Of a DNA stretch of 6,575 bases, positions 1 through 6,416 are shown piece after piece. Source of the DNA: an uncultured Eubacteriales bacterium (GTDB lineage Bacteria; Bacillota; Clostridia; Oscillospirales; Acutalibacteraceae); assembly GCA_902462035.1 (NCBI GenBank), contig CABQAC010000122.1:1-6575 (forward strand). The letters are read 5' to 3'. A program made the translations under genes and the position numbers. Under the pieces are notes generated by a model. The model worked only from the letters and a program-made list of their open reading frames with translations. It did no database searches and was not told the DNA's origin. Every line of letters starts with the position of its first letter. Position 1 is the stretch's first letter.

Positions 1-995
1 TCGCTCAGTTCCGCCAACAGGTCGATCCGGTCCATCATCAGCGTCATGCGGCCGCTCTGCATACGGGAAAAGTCCAGCAGCTCCTCCACAATACCCGACA
101 GGCGCTCGGTTTCCCGCCCGATAACCCGAATGCCCTTTTCAAAGGTTTCCCGGTCCTGGTCCCAATCCCCGTCCGCCATGGTGGCCGCCCAGCCCTTAAT
201 AGCGGTCAGCGGCGTCCGCAATTCATGGGAGACGGAAGATATAAAGTCGTTCTTCATCCGTTCGGCCGCGCCCAGTTCCTGGGCCATATAATTGATGGTG
301 TCGCACAGTTCGCCGATTTCGTCGTTCTTGGTTTTCTGGATGCGCGCTTTAAAATCGCCCTGGGCAATCCGTTTGGCGATCTTTCCCACCTCTTGGATGG
401 GGTTGACGATACTGCCGATAAAATAGGAACTGGAGATGATCACAAAAAAGATCACCGCCGCGCCCGCCGCCAAAAAGCTGACCACCACCAATAAGATCCG
501 GTTGTCCACCTCCGCCAGCGAGACCACCAGCCGGACAGCCCCGGCGTTGGACGCGCCGTCCTGGTCTATCAGCCGGGTCACAGCCGCCACATTTTCACCG
601 GAATTGAGTCTCCCCTTCCACAGGGAAACGCTGTCGTTTCCAGTCATGGCGTTGGTATAATCCGGCATCTCCTGGGTGGCGTCCGGCTCAAAGCCGGTGG
701 AGGTCACCAATACGTTTCCGTACCGGTCGATCATCATCAATTCCATCCGGTCCCGGTCTTCAAAATTTTCCACAAATTCCTTTGCCGCCTTTTCCAAATC
801 GCGGTTATCCGCCAGGTAATAGCGGGAAAAAAAGTTCTCGAGCGACTCCGCCTGATTGGTCAGTTCCTGTTCCACCCGGCTGTAATACCAGCCGCGAACC
901 GCCACGGCGGCCGCGACTTCCACCCCAATCAGCAGAATAAAAATCAGGCCTACGCCGTTTATCAGCCATCTTCTTGTAATACCCTTGACTTTCAC
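1..995 (-). CDS. Sensor histidine kinase, HAMP domain type (partial, C-terminus beyond window)
   Basis: Membrane sensor kinase that should autophosphorylate on a histidine and pass the phosphate to the response regulator encoded just upstream. The first 331 codons are visible. In order: a short basic N-terminus, TM1 at about residues 11-33, an extracytoplasmic region of about 130 residues, TM2 at about 167-191, a HAMP linker at about 192-244 (NPIQEVGKIAKRIAQGDF) and a dimerisation/phosphoacceptor helix with the H-box SVSHELRTPL, phosphoacceptor His257. The ATP-binding domain (N, G1, F, G2 boxes) lies outside the window. The start is GTG at 993-995, chosen because a perfect AAGGAGG lies 8 nt upstream and the basic stretch and TM1 follow directly. 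The gene starts 34 bp after the regulator stop, so co-transcription is likely. The stimulus is unknown; the outer region resembles small Cache/PAS-like sensor domains in size, but I cannot assign a fold. Family certain, ligand unknown. Confidence 0.93.
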   Translation of the reverse strand, partial: MKVKGITRRWLINGVGLIFILLIGVEVAAAVAVRGWYYSRVEQELTNQAESLENFFSRYYLADNRDLEKAAKEFVENFEDRDRMELMMIDRYGNVLVTSTGFEPDATQEMPDYTNAMTGNDSVSLWKGRLNSGENVAAVTRLIDQDGASNAGAVRLVVSLAEVDNRILLVVVSFLAAGAAVIFFVIISSSYFIGSIVNPIQEVGKIAKRIAQGDFKARIQKTKNDEIGELCDTINYMAQELGAAERMKNDFISSVSHELRTPLTAIKGWAATMADGDWDQDRETFEKGIRVIGRETERLSGIVEELLDFSRMQSGRMTLMMDRIDLLAELS

Positions 996-1003
996 CGGCG
1001 CCG

Positions 1004-1010
1004 CCTCCTT
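1004..1010 (-). promoter_or_regulatory. Ribosome binding site of the histidine kinase
   Basis: The minus strand reads AAGGAGG, a full anti-Shine-Dalgarno match 8 nt before the GTG at 993-995. It fixes this non-ATG start; no ATG lies nearby in the correct frame. Confidence 0.85.
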
Positions 1011-1029
1011 TTTTCTTGCAGTTCTTCTA

Positions 1030-1731
1030 TCAGGTTTCCCACTTATATCCCACGCCCCATACCGTTACAATGTAGCGGGGCTTGGACGGTTCGTCTTCAA
1101 TCTTCATCCGCAGGCGGCGGATGTTCACGTCCACAATCTTCTCCTCGCCGAAATAATCTTCTCCCCAAATCCGGGTCAAAATTTTGTTCCGCTCCAGCAC
1201 CATGCCGGGGTTGGACAAAAAATATTCCATGATTTGAAATTCCACCTGGGTCAAATCCACGGCGGCGCCGTTTTTATGCAGCGTCCGCTTGCGCAGGTTA
1301 AGCACAAACGCGCCCGACCGGATTTCCTCGTGAAAATTGTTTTCATCCCGCATGGCCTGCAAAGCCACCCGCCGGTACAGGGCGTCTACCCGCGCCACCA
1401 GTTCCGAGGGGCTGAAGGGCTTGGTCACGTAATCGTCGGCCCCCAGCATCAGCCCGCTGACCTTGTCCATCTCCTGGGTCCGGGCGGTCAGCATAATAAT
1501 GCCGATGGCGCTGCTGCGCCGCCGCAGTTCCTTGCAAACCGCCAGGCCGTCCATACCGGGCAGCATAATATCCAGCACGGCAAGGTCGTAATCTCCGTTT
1601 CCCTGTTCGAACAGCCGCAGGGCTTCCTCCCCGCTGGTGGCTTCCACCACCTCAAATCCGGCCCTCTGCAGGTTGATGACCTCGAATTCCCGGATGGCGT
1701 CCTCGTCCTCCACAACCAGTATTTTTTTCAT
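1030..1731 (-). CDS. OmpR/PhoB-family response regulator
   Basis: Transcription factor of the two-component pair, 233 residues, the usual family length. The receiver domain covers about residues 1-120: acidic pocket Glu8-Asp9, phosphoacceptor Asp54 (LDIMLPGMDG), switch Thr82 (MLTAR) and Lys104 (TKPFSPSEL). The C-terminal winged-helix domain (about 130-232) has the typical LTQVEFQIMEYF, DVNIRRLRMKIED and VWGVGYKWE segments. The ATG at 1731 is chosen over the in-frame ATG at 1809 because MKKILVVEDED is the canonical receiver start and AAAGGG lies 10 nt upstream; the extra 26 residues match nothing in the family. It follows the lipoprotein after a 108 bp gap and precedes the kinase by 34 bp. Targets are unknown. 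I give no gene symbol because many paralogues share this architecture. Confidence 0.96.
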   Translation of the reverse strand: MKKILVVEDEDAIREFEVINLQRAGFEVVEATSGEEALRLFEQGNGDYDLAVLDIMLPGMDGLAVCKELRRRSSAIGIIMLTARTQEMDKVSGLMLGADDYVTKPFSPSELVARVDALYRRVALQAMRDENNFHEEIRSGAFVLNLRKRTLHKNGAAVDLTQVEFQIMEYFLSNPGMVLERNKILTRIWGEDYFGEEKIVDVNIRRLRMKIEDEPSKPRYIVTVWGVGYKWET

Positions 1732-1743
1732 TGTCTGAACACC

Positions 1744-1781
1744 CTTTCTCGAAAGCCGGGCACGATTGGACCATTCTGCCC
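1744..1781 (-). other. Hairpin-prone leader just before the response regulator
   Basis: In the minus-strand RNA, GGGCA (1777-1781) can pair with TGCCC (1758-1762), and then CTTT (1752-1755) with AAAG (1744-1747) around a CGAG tetraloop. The second stem uses bases of the regulator's AAAGGG ribosome binding site. The stems are short, so a regulatory role is tentative. Confidence 0.3.
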
Positions 1782-1839
1782 TTGGCCGGTCAGCCCGTTT
1801 TACAGGCAAAAAGATAAAATCCCCGGCACCCCGTCCAGC

Positions 1840-3216
1840 TTAGCCGGCAATCAGTTTGAATCGGTCGCGCACCTGGTCAAAGGTCAGCAAAAACGCGCCG
1901 CCCGTCTCGGCGACGCTCGCGGCATACACCAGGTTGTTTTTTTCCGCCAGCATCCGGTAGCCCTTAGATTGGGCATCGCTCCATTCCAGTTGGGTAAAAG
2001 CCCGAATTTCCAGCAATTTTTCGTAAACCCGCTCCGGATCGTTTCCCACCAGTGTCCCCAGGGAGCCGTTTGCCAGGGCGGTACCCGCCAAGTAGAAGGT
2101 GGTTTTTTTCGCCGCGGTCTCGGTCGCGATGGATACCTTGCTCACCCATTCGTCGGGCACGGTAAGGTAATAGCCGTCGTTATAATTCATGTACATGGAA
2201 AGCACCGGGTAAAATATGTTTTCCTTCTGGTTAAAGCATTTCCAAATGGTATAGTAATTTCTTTCGCGTTCCTCTTGGGCCATGGAAAGACGGGAGGCGG
2301 AAACAAAGGGGATTTCGAGGATCCCGTCGTTGTCGATATCCCGGGAGATGGTCACGGTAGGGCGCAGGGCCACGTCCTGAATAGCCTCCCTGTCCTGGCT
2401 GGGCACCATCAGGCGCTGGGCCGCGGTATCGTAATACACCACCTCGGTAATCAGGGTAGAGGTCCCTTTATAACCGTCGAGCACCACGCCGTACTGGCCG
2501 TCCCCATTCAGCACGCCGGCCTTGATATTGGCATAGCCGCTGATGTTTTGATCCAGCCCGATGGTGCTGATTTGGTCCAGCTTGCCGCTCTGCATTTTAA
2601 ACAGCCGCGCCTGGGCCGATTGGGTGGAGCTATTCCCCGCCACGGTAAACAGCTCGTCCTGCCCGTCCCGGTCAAAATCGCCGATGCAAAGCTCGGTGTA
2701 ATAGCATTGTTCCTTCATCAGCGGATTCAGCCTGTTGTTGGAATAATCGTACACCTCGGCCATCTTCGTCTTGCTGTAGGTATCCCAACCGATGATAATC
2801 TGCTTTTTCCCGCTGCCGGTCAGGTCGCGCACCAGAATACGGTCTACCTCGTCGCTGTCGATGCTGTGTTCGGTCACCACCCGCCATTCCCCGGCTACCC
2901 GGTCCATAAAGATAAAACGGGTGCGTCCGCCGCTCCCATCCCCTTGCGGGCGGTAAAAGGCCATGGCTTCGTCCTCGCGGTCGCCGTCCACATCGCAGGA
3001 GATAATCGCGGAACGGTAATCCCCCGAGCGGGGGTACTGCAGCACCACGTCGGTCCCGGCATGCTGCTCGATAACCCGCTGGATTTCCGCCTTTTCCCCC
3101 GTGGGGCGGGGCGGGCGCATCAGGTTTTCCGTCTCCATGCCCGTGGGCAGGCAGCCAGATAAAACCAGCAGCATCCCCGTCAAAAGGGCAAGCATCCTTT
3201 TTTTCAACCGTTTCAC
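1840..3216 (-). CDS. Lipoprotein with FG-GAP/VCBS-like repeats
   Basis: Predicted lipid-anchored protein on the outer face of the membrane, 458 residues. It has a type II signal peptide: basic MKRLKKR, a hydrophobic core (about 8-19) and the lipobox LSGC, with Cys22 as the lipidated residue. A Pro- and Thr-containing linker follows. The body carries five Asp/Asn/Gly loops flanked by hydrophobic strands: DVDGDREDE (75), DLTGSGKKQ (131), DFDRDGQDE (180), VLNGDGQYG (235) and DIDNDGILE (293). These are FG-GAP/VCBS-like, often Ca2+-binding, and their 49-58 residue spacing suggests propeller blades. The C-terminal 130 residues have no motif I recognise. The start is GTG at 3216 with GGGGAAAG upstream; a TTG at 3207 preceded by AAAGGTG is a serious alternative and removes three residues. 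It lies 30 bp after the DUF1836 gene. A role as sensor accessory to the kinase is inferred from context only. Confidence 0.9.
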   Translation of the reverse strand: MKRLKKRMLALLTGMLLVLSGCLPTGMETENLMRPPRPTGEKAEIQRVIEQHAGTDVVLQYPRSGDYRSAIISCDVDGDREDEAMAFYRPQGDGSGGRTRFIFMDRVAGEWRVVTEHSIDSDEVDRILVRDLTGSGKKQIIIGWDTYSKTKMAEVYDYSNNRLNPLMKEQCYYTELCIGDFDRDGQDELFTVAGNSSTQSAQARLFKMQSGKLDQISTIGLDQNISGYANIKAGVLNGDGQYGVVLDGYKGTSTLITEVVYYDTAAQRLMVPSQDREAIQDVALRPTVTISRDIDNDGILEIPFVSASRLSMAQEERERNYYTIWKCFNQKENIFYPVLSMYMNYNDGYYLTVPDEWVSKVSIATETAAKKTTFYLAGTALANGSLGTLVGNDPERVYEKLLEIRAFTQLEWSDAQSKGYRMLAEKNNLVYAASVAETGGAFLLTFDQVRDRFKLIAG

Positions 3217-3246
3217 CTTTCTTTCCCCATGCGGCCGCCCTGCGGG

Positions 3247-3879
3247 TCAGCACTCTTTTTTGTCTTCGCCCTTTTTCGATTTCTCTTTCTCTTTTTCCTG
3301 CCCATCCTGTTCCTTCGTATACATTTCGATCAATTTGCCGCATATGCACTGGTTGACCGCGGCTTCCAGCCCCATCAGGGAAATAAAGGTCATCGCTTTT
3401 AGCTTGTCTTCCTCGATGCCCTTATCGGTCAGCTTCCGCTCGATGCGCCCCAGCCGTTCTTCCGTCAAGCGGGCATACTCCACCCGATACTCGTCCACCA
3501 TTTCGGTGTAAGTTTTATATAAAGGCATCAGTTGCTTTTTATCCTCTACCAAATTAAAAAATTGCTTGATTTCGGAAATGGATAAAATACGTTTCAGCAG
3601 GCCGATGTAGGTCAGCATGATCATGTGGGTATCCCCATACCGCTTATTGACCGGCCGGGGCAGCGCGCCTTCCTTGGCATAGTTGTTGATCATGGTTTTG
3701 GTAAATATTTTTTCTTCCCGGTCTTCGAACAGCAGGACCTCGTCCATCTCCTGCTCAAAAAACTGCAGAAGCTGCTCCATATATAAATCCACCCGCGGAA
3801 TGTTCTCCACCTTCAGCATAGGGGAGTGGATGATATGATCCAGTTCCTCCAACAGGTACGAACGAAAATCCATTGTCAT
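3247..3879 (-). CDS. DUF1836 domain-containing protein (putative DNA-binding)
   Basis: Cytoplasmic protein of 210 residues, first gene of the leftward operon. It matches my recollection of the DUF1836 family: an N-terminal helical part, then at about residues 59-108 a stretch (FTKTMINNYAKEGALP, then a basic KRY turn, then MIMLTYIGLLKRILSISEIKQFF) that reads like a MerR-type helix-turn-helix followed by its helical extension. A helical region follows, then a very charged Lys/Glu tail from about residue 188. No membrane segment or signal peptide is present. Three in-frame ATGs cluster at 3885, 3879 and 3873; 3879 is preferred because AAAAGGA ends 5 nt upstream, and 3873 is also possible. The in-frame extension up to 3996 runs through the predicted promoter and is rejected. 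The family has no settled function; transcriptional regulation is inferred from the fold-like pattern. The gene looks less GC-rich than its neighbours. Confidence 0.87.
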   Translation of the reverse strand: MTMDFRSYLLEELDHIIHSPMLKVENIPRVDLYMEQLLQFFEQEMDEVLLFEDREEKIFTKTMINNYAKEGALPRPVNKRYGDTHMIMLTYIGLLKRILSISEIKQFFNLVEDKKQLMPLYKTYTEMVDEYRVEYARLTEERLGRIERKLTDKGIEEDKLKAMTFISLMGLEAAVNQCICGKLIEMYTKEQDGQEKEKEKSKKGEDKKEC

Positions 3880-3967
3880 GACCATCCTTTTCCATGGAAT
3901 CCATCGTTTTTCCGGCCGCCGACACGGGTTCGAGCGCTTTCGCTTATGAAAGGCCCGGTCTAGGTAT

Positions 3968-3996
3968 ATAATAATCAATAACCCGGAATTGTACAA
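3968..3996 (-). promoter_or_regulatory. Candidate sigma-A promoter of the DUF1836-lipoprotein-two-component operon
   Basis: On the minus strand, TTGTAC (3991-3996) is separated by 17 bp from TATTAT (3968-3973). The -10 box is close to consensus and the -35 is weak. A start near 3961 would give a leader of about 80 nt before the ATG at 3879. The surroundings are clearly more AT-rich than the genes. Confidence 0.55.
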
Positions 3997-4024
3997 GTTC
4001 TTTTTGGATTATCCAGCGGAAACC

Positions 4025-4054
4025 TTGCGGTTCCGGTATGCAATGTGTTATGAT
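4025..4054 (+). promoter_or_regulatory. Candidate extended -10 promoter of the DegV gene
   Basis: TTGCGG (4025-4030) and TATGAT (4049-4054) are 18 bp apart, and TGT directly before the -10 makes it an extended -10 element. The leader would be about 120 nt. An inverted repeat overlaps the -10 box. The region between 4060 and 4130 is also AT-rich, so a second start site cannot be excluded. Confidence 0.5.
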
Positions 4055-4067
4055 GTATTTAACACAT
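4043..4067. repeat. Perfect inverted repeat, candidate operator
   Basis: ATGTGTTA (4043-4050) and TAACACAT (4060-4067) are exact reverse complements, with 9 bp between them. The left arm covers the first bases of the predicted DegV -10 box, and the right arm lies at the likely transcription start. The size suits a dimeric repressor site. The binding protein is unknown. Confidence 0.55.
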
Positions 4068-4182
4068 AGTATCTTACACCATATCATATTTTATTTGGCA
4101 CCGTACGGCAAGAAAGAATTTTCGACTATCTATGGGTTTTTCTTCCCTGCTGTTCGATGGGCGCGAAAGGGCGGTTTTCCCT

Positions 4183-5031
4183 ATGAATCGAAAAATTGGA
4201 ATCATCAGCGACTCCGGCTGCAACATTTCCCCCGCCATGCAGGCCGAACTGGACGTATGGGTGGTTCCCCTGCGCATTCATTTCGAAAAAGAACAATTCC
4301 AGGACGGGGTGGATCTGCCGCCGCAGGAGCTTTACCGGCGGATGGAAACTGAGCTGCCAAAATCCTCTCTGCCCGCTTCGGAGGATATCCTTGCCGCGTT
4401 CGACGCCATGAAAGCCCACGGCTGCACCGACATTATCTTTATCACCATTTCCTCCGGCTTGTCGGGCTGTTACAATTTCGTGCGGATGCTCGCGCAAGAT
4501 TACCAGGGGCCGAAAATCACGCTGTACGACAGCAAGATTTTATCCTGCGGCCAGCAAAGCCTGGTCATCCAATGCCGCCGGACGCTGGACCGGGGCGGTT
4601 CGGTGGAAGATGCCGTCGCCGCGATGGACGCGCTGCGGGCGCGCATGTCCTCCTATTTTGTGGTTCGCACCCTGGAATATCTTTCCAAGGGCGGCAGGAT
4701 CGGCAAAGTAGCGGCCACGGTAGGCAGCCTGCTCCACTTAAACCCCGTCATTCAGGTCAATGACGAAGGGGTTTACACCACCGGCAGCAAAACCATCGGC
4801 TTCGGCCGGGCGCTGGACGCCATGGTGCGCGACGTGGAGCGCCAATACGGGGGAAAGGCCATCGCCGTTTCGCTCGTCCACGCGCTGAACGAAGCGCAAG
4901 CCAAAAACGTGCTGCGGCGCATTTCCTCCTTTTCTCATGTGACCGAAAGTTACATCGAGCCGGTCAGTCCAGTGCTGGGGATCCACACCGGTCCCGGGCT
5001 GGTCGGCCTGGTGGTGTTCGAATCGGAATAG
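4183..5031 (+). CDS. DegV family protein (fatty-acid-binding)
   Basis: Cytoplasmic two-domain protein of 282 residues, the usual family length. DegV (FakB-type) proteins hold a fatty acid, and in many Firmicutes present it to the kinase FakA for phosphorylation before membrane lipid synthesis. Visible family motifs: IISDSGCNIS near the N-terminus (about 7-16), SSLPASEDI (about 61-69, the TSQPS-like loop), ISSGLSGCYN (about 89-98), DSKILSCGQQ (about 116-125), LEYLSKGGRIGK (about 164-175), NPVI (about 187-190) and HTGPGLVG (about 268-275). The ATG at 4183 is chosen over the in-frame ATG at 4132 because GAAAGGGCGG lies 8 nt upstream and MNRKIGIISDS is the typical family start. No FakA-like partner gene is visible. 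It is monocistronic here, ending in a strong terminator. The family call is firm; the specific lipid and pathway are not known. Confidence 0.95.
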   Translation: MNRKIGIISDSGCNISPAMQAELDVWVVPLRIHFEKEQFQDGVDLPPQELYRRMETELPKSSLPASEDILAAFDAMKAHGCTDIIFITISSGLSGCYNFVRMLAQDYQGPKITLYDSKILSCGQQSLVIQCRRTLDRGGSVEDAVAAMDALRARMSSYFVVRTLEYLSKGGRIGKVAATVGSLLHLNPVIQVNDEGVYTTGSKTIGFGRALDAMVRDVERQYGGKAIAVSLVHALNEAQAKNVLRRISSFSHVTESYIEPVSPVLGIHTGPGLVGLVVFESE

Positions 5032-5046
5032 TCCGGCAACCGCATA

Positions 5047-5088
5047 GAAGGGGGGCGCGGCAAATTGCCGCGCCCCCCTTCTGCTTTT
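5047..5088 (+). terminator. Rho-independent terminator of the DegV gene
   Basis: A near-perfect hairpin of about 16 bp pairs 5047-5062 with 5066-5081, including a GGGGGGCGCGGC run and its complement, closed by a 3 nt loop and followed by TGCTTTT. It lies 15 bp after the DegV stop. On the opposite strand it begins 5 bp after the stop of the convergent gene but is not followed by a T-tract, so bidirectional use is possible but not canonical. Confidence 0.85.
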
Positions 5089-6211
5089 ACCAAAGAATCA
5101 GCGTTTCCGCCGCTACGGTATAACCGCCCTCCCAGGTTTCTGCCCGTCCCGTCCGGGTATCATACATGGTAACAAGTTCCGCCCCGCCGGACGGCGCCGC
5201 GGTCAAAACCAGGTACCGGTCCCGCAGCACCCGGCGCACCGTACCGTACCGGGTGGGATAATCCGCCGCCAGTTCGGAACCGCACAGCCCCTCTACCCAG
5301 CCGCCTTGCTCCCCGGCTGTTACCCGGTAGGCCTTGTCCTTTTCGTATACGCACCGGCCTGCCGATTCCGACAGCGTCCGTACCCGGCCGGAACCTAGTT
5401 CCCAAGCGCACAGCTTTTCTGTGCCGGCAGGAAAGAATTTGGTACGGTAATACAACCTGCCGTCCGCAGCTCCCACAAACCTGGCGTAACTGTCGATACC
5501 CACGCTCGCGGCGGTTTGGAACGGCAGGGTGTTTGCCCCCTCCTCGATTCCCCCCGCCATAGCGGCCGCATCGATCACTAATATTTGGTCCCGGGCCTCC
5601 GGCCGCCCAATCCAGCGGGAGCGCTCCTCCAGATAACGCTGTTCCTTGTCCGCTTCCGCCATTGCCGCCTGGGAAAGTACCACCATACCGTCGTGCAGCA
5701 CCGCACCGGCTGGTCCGGCGCGGCAAACCGCCGGATCCTTGACGAGGAATATGGAGTCCGGCCCGTATAAGAACGCAACCCGGTCCAGGCCGGTCTCCTT
5801 TTGGTACGCCGCGTAAAGCGGGTCGTCGGCCGCTAACTGGTACCGGACCAAAAAACGGTCCGGGCCGAGCGGGAAGAACCAGTCCGGCTTACCGGGGCAT
5901 TCCACCCGCCTGCGCCAGCGCACCGCGCCAAAGGAAGAAAGCCCGTATACCGCCATACCCTCCGCGCCGTCCCAGGCCGCGGCCACCCGCCAGTCGTCCT
6001 CACCGGCCGCCCATCCGTCCGCCAAGCTGGAATCCCCCGCGGTAGCCGTAAACAAAATTGTTTCTTCCCCAGCCGCATCCCGCCGCAGCAGAAGCAATCG
6101 GATTTGGCCGTCGATTTCCTTGACCTCGGTATAATCCACCGCGCCGCCGCTTTCGGCGGCAATGGCAATTCGGCGTTCGGCCAGGGGGTTGCGTAAATCC
6201 ATCCATTCCAT
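5087..6211 (-). CDS. Hypothetical protein, beta-strand-rich, possibly propeller-like
   Basis: I do not recognise a named family. The 374-residue product has no signal peptide, lipobox or membrane helix and is probably cytoplasmic. The sequence alternates short hydrophobic strands with Gly/Asp turns, for example DGMVVLS (about 174-180), DQILVIDAA (about 208-216), DGRLYYRTKFF (about 250-260), EKLCAWELGSGRVRTL (about 265-280), DRYLVLTA (about 331-338) and ELVTMYDTRTGRAETW (about 345-360). This recalls degenerate beta-propeller blades, but no signature such as WD40 or Kelch is clear. The ATG at 6211 is chosen because AGGAGAG lies about 8 nt upstream; the frame stays open to an ATG at 6334 with a much weaker site. 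It has its own promoter, converges on DegV and diverges from the dehydrogenase-like gene. That it is a real gene is well supported; its function is unknown. Confidence 0.8.
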   Translation of the reverse strand: MEWMDLRNPLAERRIAIAAESGGAVDYTEVKEIDGQIRLLLLRRDAAGEETILFTATAGDSSLADGWAAGEDDWRVAAAWDGAEGMAVYGLSSFGAVRWRRRVECPGKPDWFFPLGPDRFLVRYQLAADDPLYAAYQKETGLDRVAFLYGPDSIFLVKDPAVCRAGPAGAVLHDGMVVLSQAAMAEADKEQRYLEERSRWIGRPEARDQILVIDAAAMAGGIEEGANTLPFQTAASVGIDSYARFVGAADGRLYYRTKFFPAGTEKLCAWELGSGRVRTLSESAGRCVYEKDKAYRVTAGEQGGWVEGLCGSELAADYPTRYGTVRRVLRDRYLVLTAAPSGGAELVTMYDTRTGRAETWEGGYTVAAETLILW

Positions 6212-6217
6212 AGGTAT

Positions 6218-6224
6218 CTCTCCT
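6218..6224 (-). promoter_or_regulatory. Ribosome binding site fixing the start of the hypothetical gene
   Basis: The minus strand reads AGGAGAG; its AGGAG core ends 8 nt before the ATG at 6209-6211. This favours 6211 over the in-frame ATG at 6334, which has only GGAAAG upstream. Confidence 0.75.
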
Positions 6225-6373
6225 GTTCGGTTTTTTGGGGCGCCCAGACCAAACCTGCTTTTTGTTCCGCCATCTAAAGCCGCCGTACAAGCGAAAGGGC
6301 AAGTCCCGCGCCGCGGCACGAAGCATCTAAGCATAAATCATTCTTTCCATCGCCAACACAACGTTATGACAGG

Positions 6374-6403
6374 ATTATACCATAATCCCCCTCGGTTTGA
6401 CAA
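6374..6403 (-). promoter_or_regulatory. Strong sigma-A promoter of the hypothetical gene
   Basis: On the minus strand, TTGTCA (6398-6403) is separated by 18 bp from a perfect TATAAT (6374-6379), which is preceded by TGG as an extended -10. Transcription would start near 6367, giving a leader of about 155 nt before the ATG at 6211. Confidence 0.8.
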
Positions 6404-6407
6404 ACCG
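6393..6407. repeat. Inverted repeat in the divergent promoter region, candidate operator
   Basis: CGGTTT-GAC-AAACCG is a perfect 6+6 bp inverted repeat with a 3 bp centre. It fully covers the -35 box of the minus-strand promoter. Its left half recurs as CGGTTGAC at 6414-6421, where it overlaps the plus-strand -35 box. The binding protein is unknown. Confidence 0.5.
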
Positions 6408-6416
6408 CCTTTCCGG

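Noticed and set aside
225..660. Short plus-strand frames within the kinase region
   Set aside because: They are antisense to a clear histidine kinase with H-box, HAMP and two membrane helices, and have no translation signals.
985..3162. A 725-codon plus-strand reading frame opposite the regulator and lipoprotein genes
   Set aside because: It lies antisense to two well-supported genes, is rich in His, Gln and Pro as expected from codon bias of the opposite strand, has no domain, and shows no promoter or ribosome binding site at its start.
3920..3965. Possible tRNA fragment, because GGTTCGA resembles a T-loop
   Set aside because: The flanking bases do not form a T-stem, and no acceptor or anticodon arm can be drawn.
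3880..3996. N-terminal extension of the DUF1836 gene to the ATG at 3996
   Set aside because: The extension would overlap the predicted promoter, lacks a ribosome binding site and does not resemble the family.
5047..5081. Mobile-element terminal repeat suggested by the GC-rich inverted repeat
   Set aside because: It is a compact hairpin with a 3 nt loop and a following T-tract just after the DegV stop, which is a terminator; no transposase or target duplication is present.
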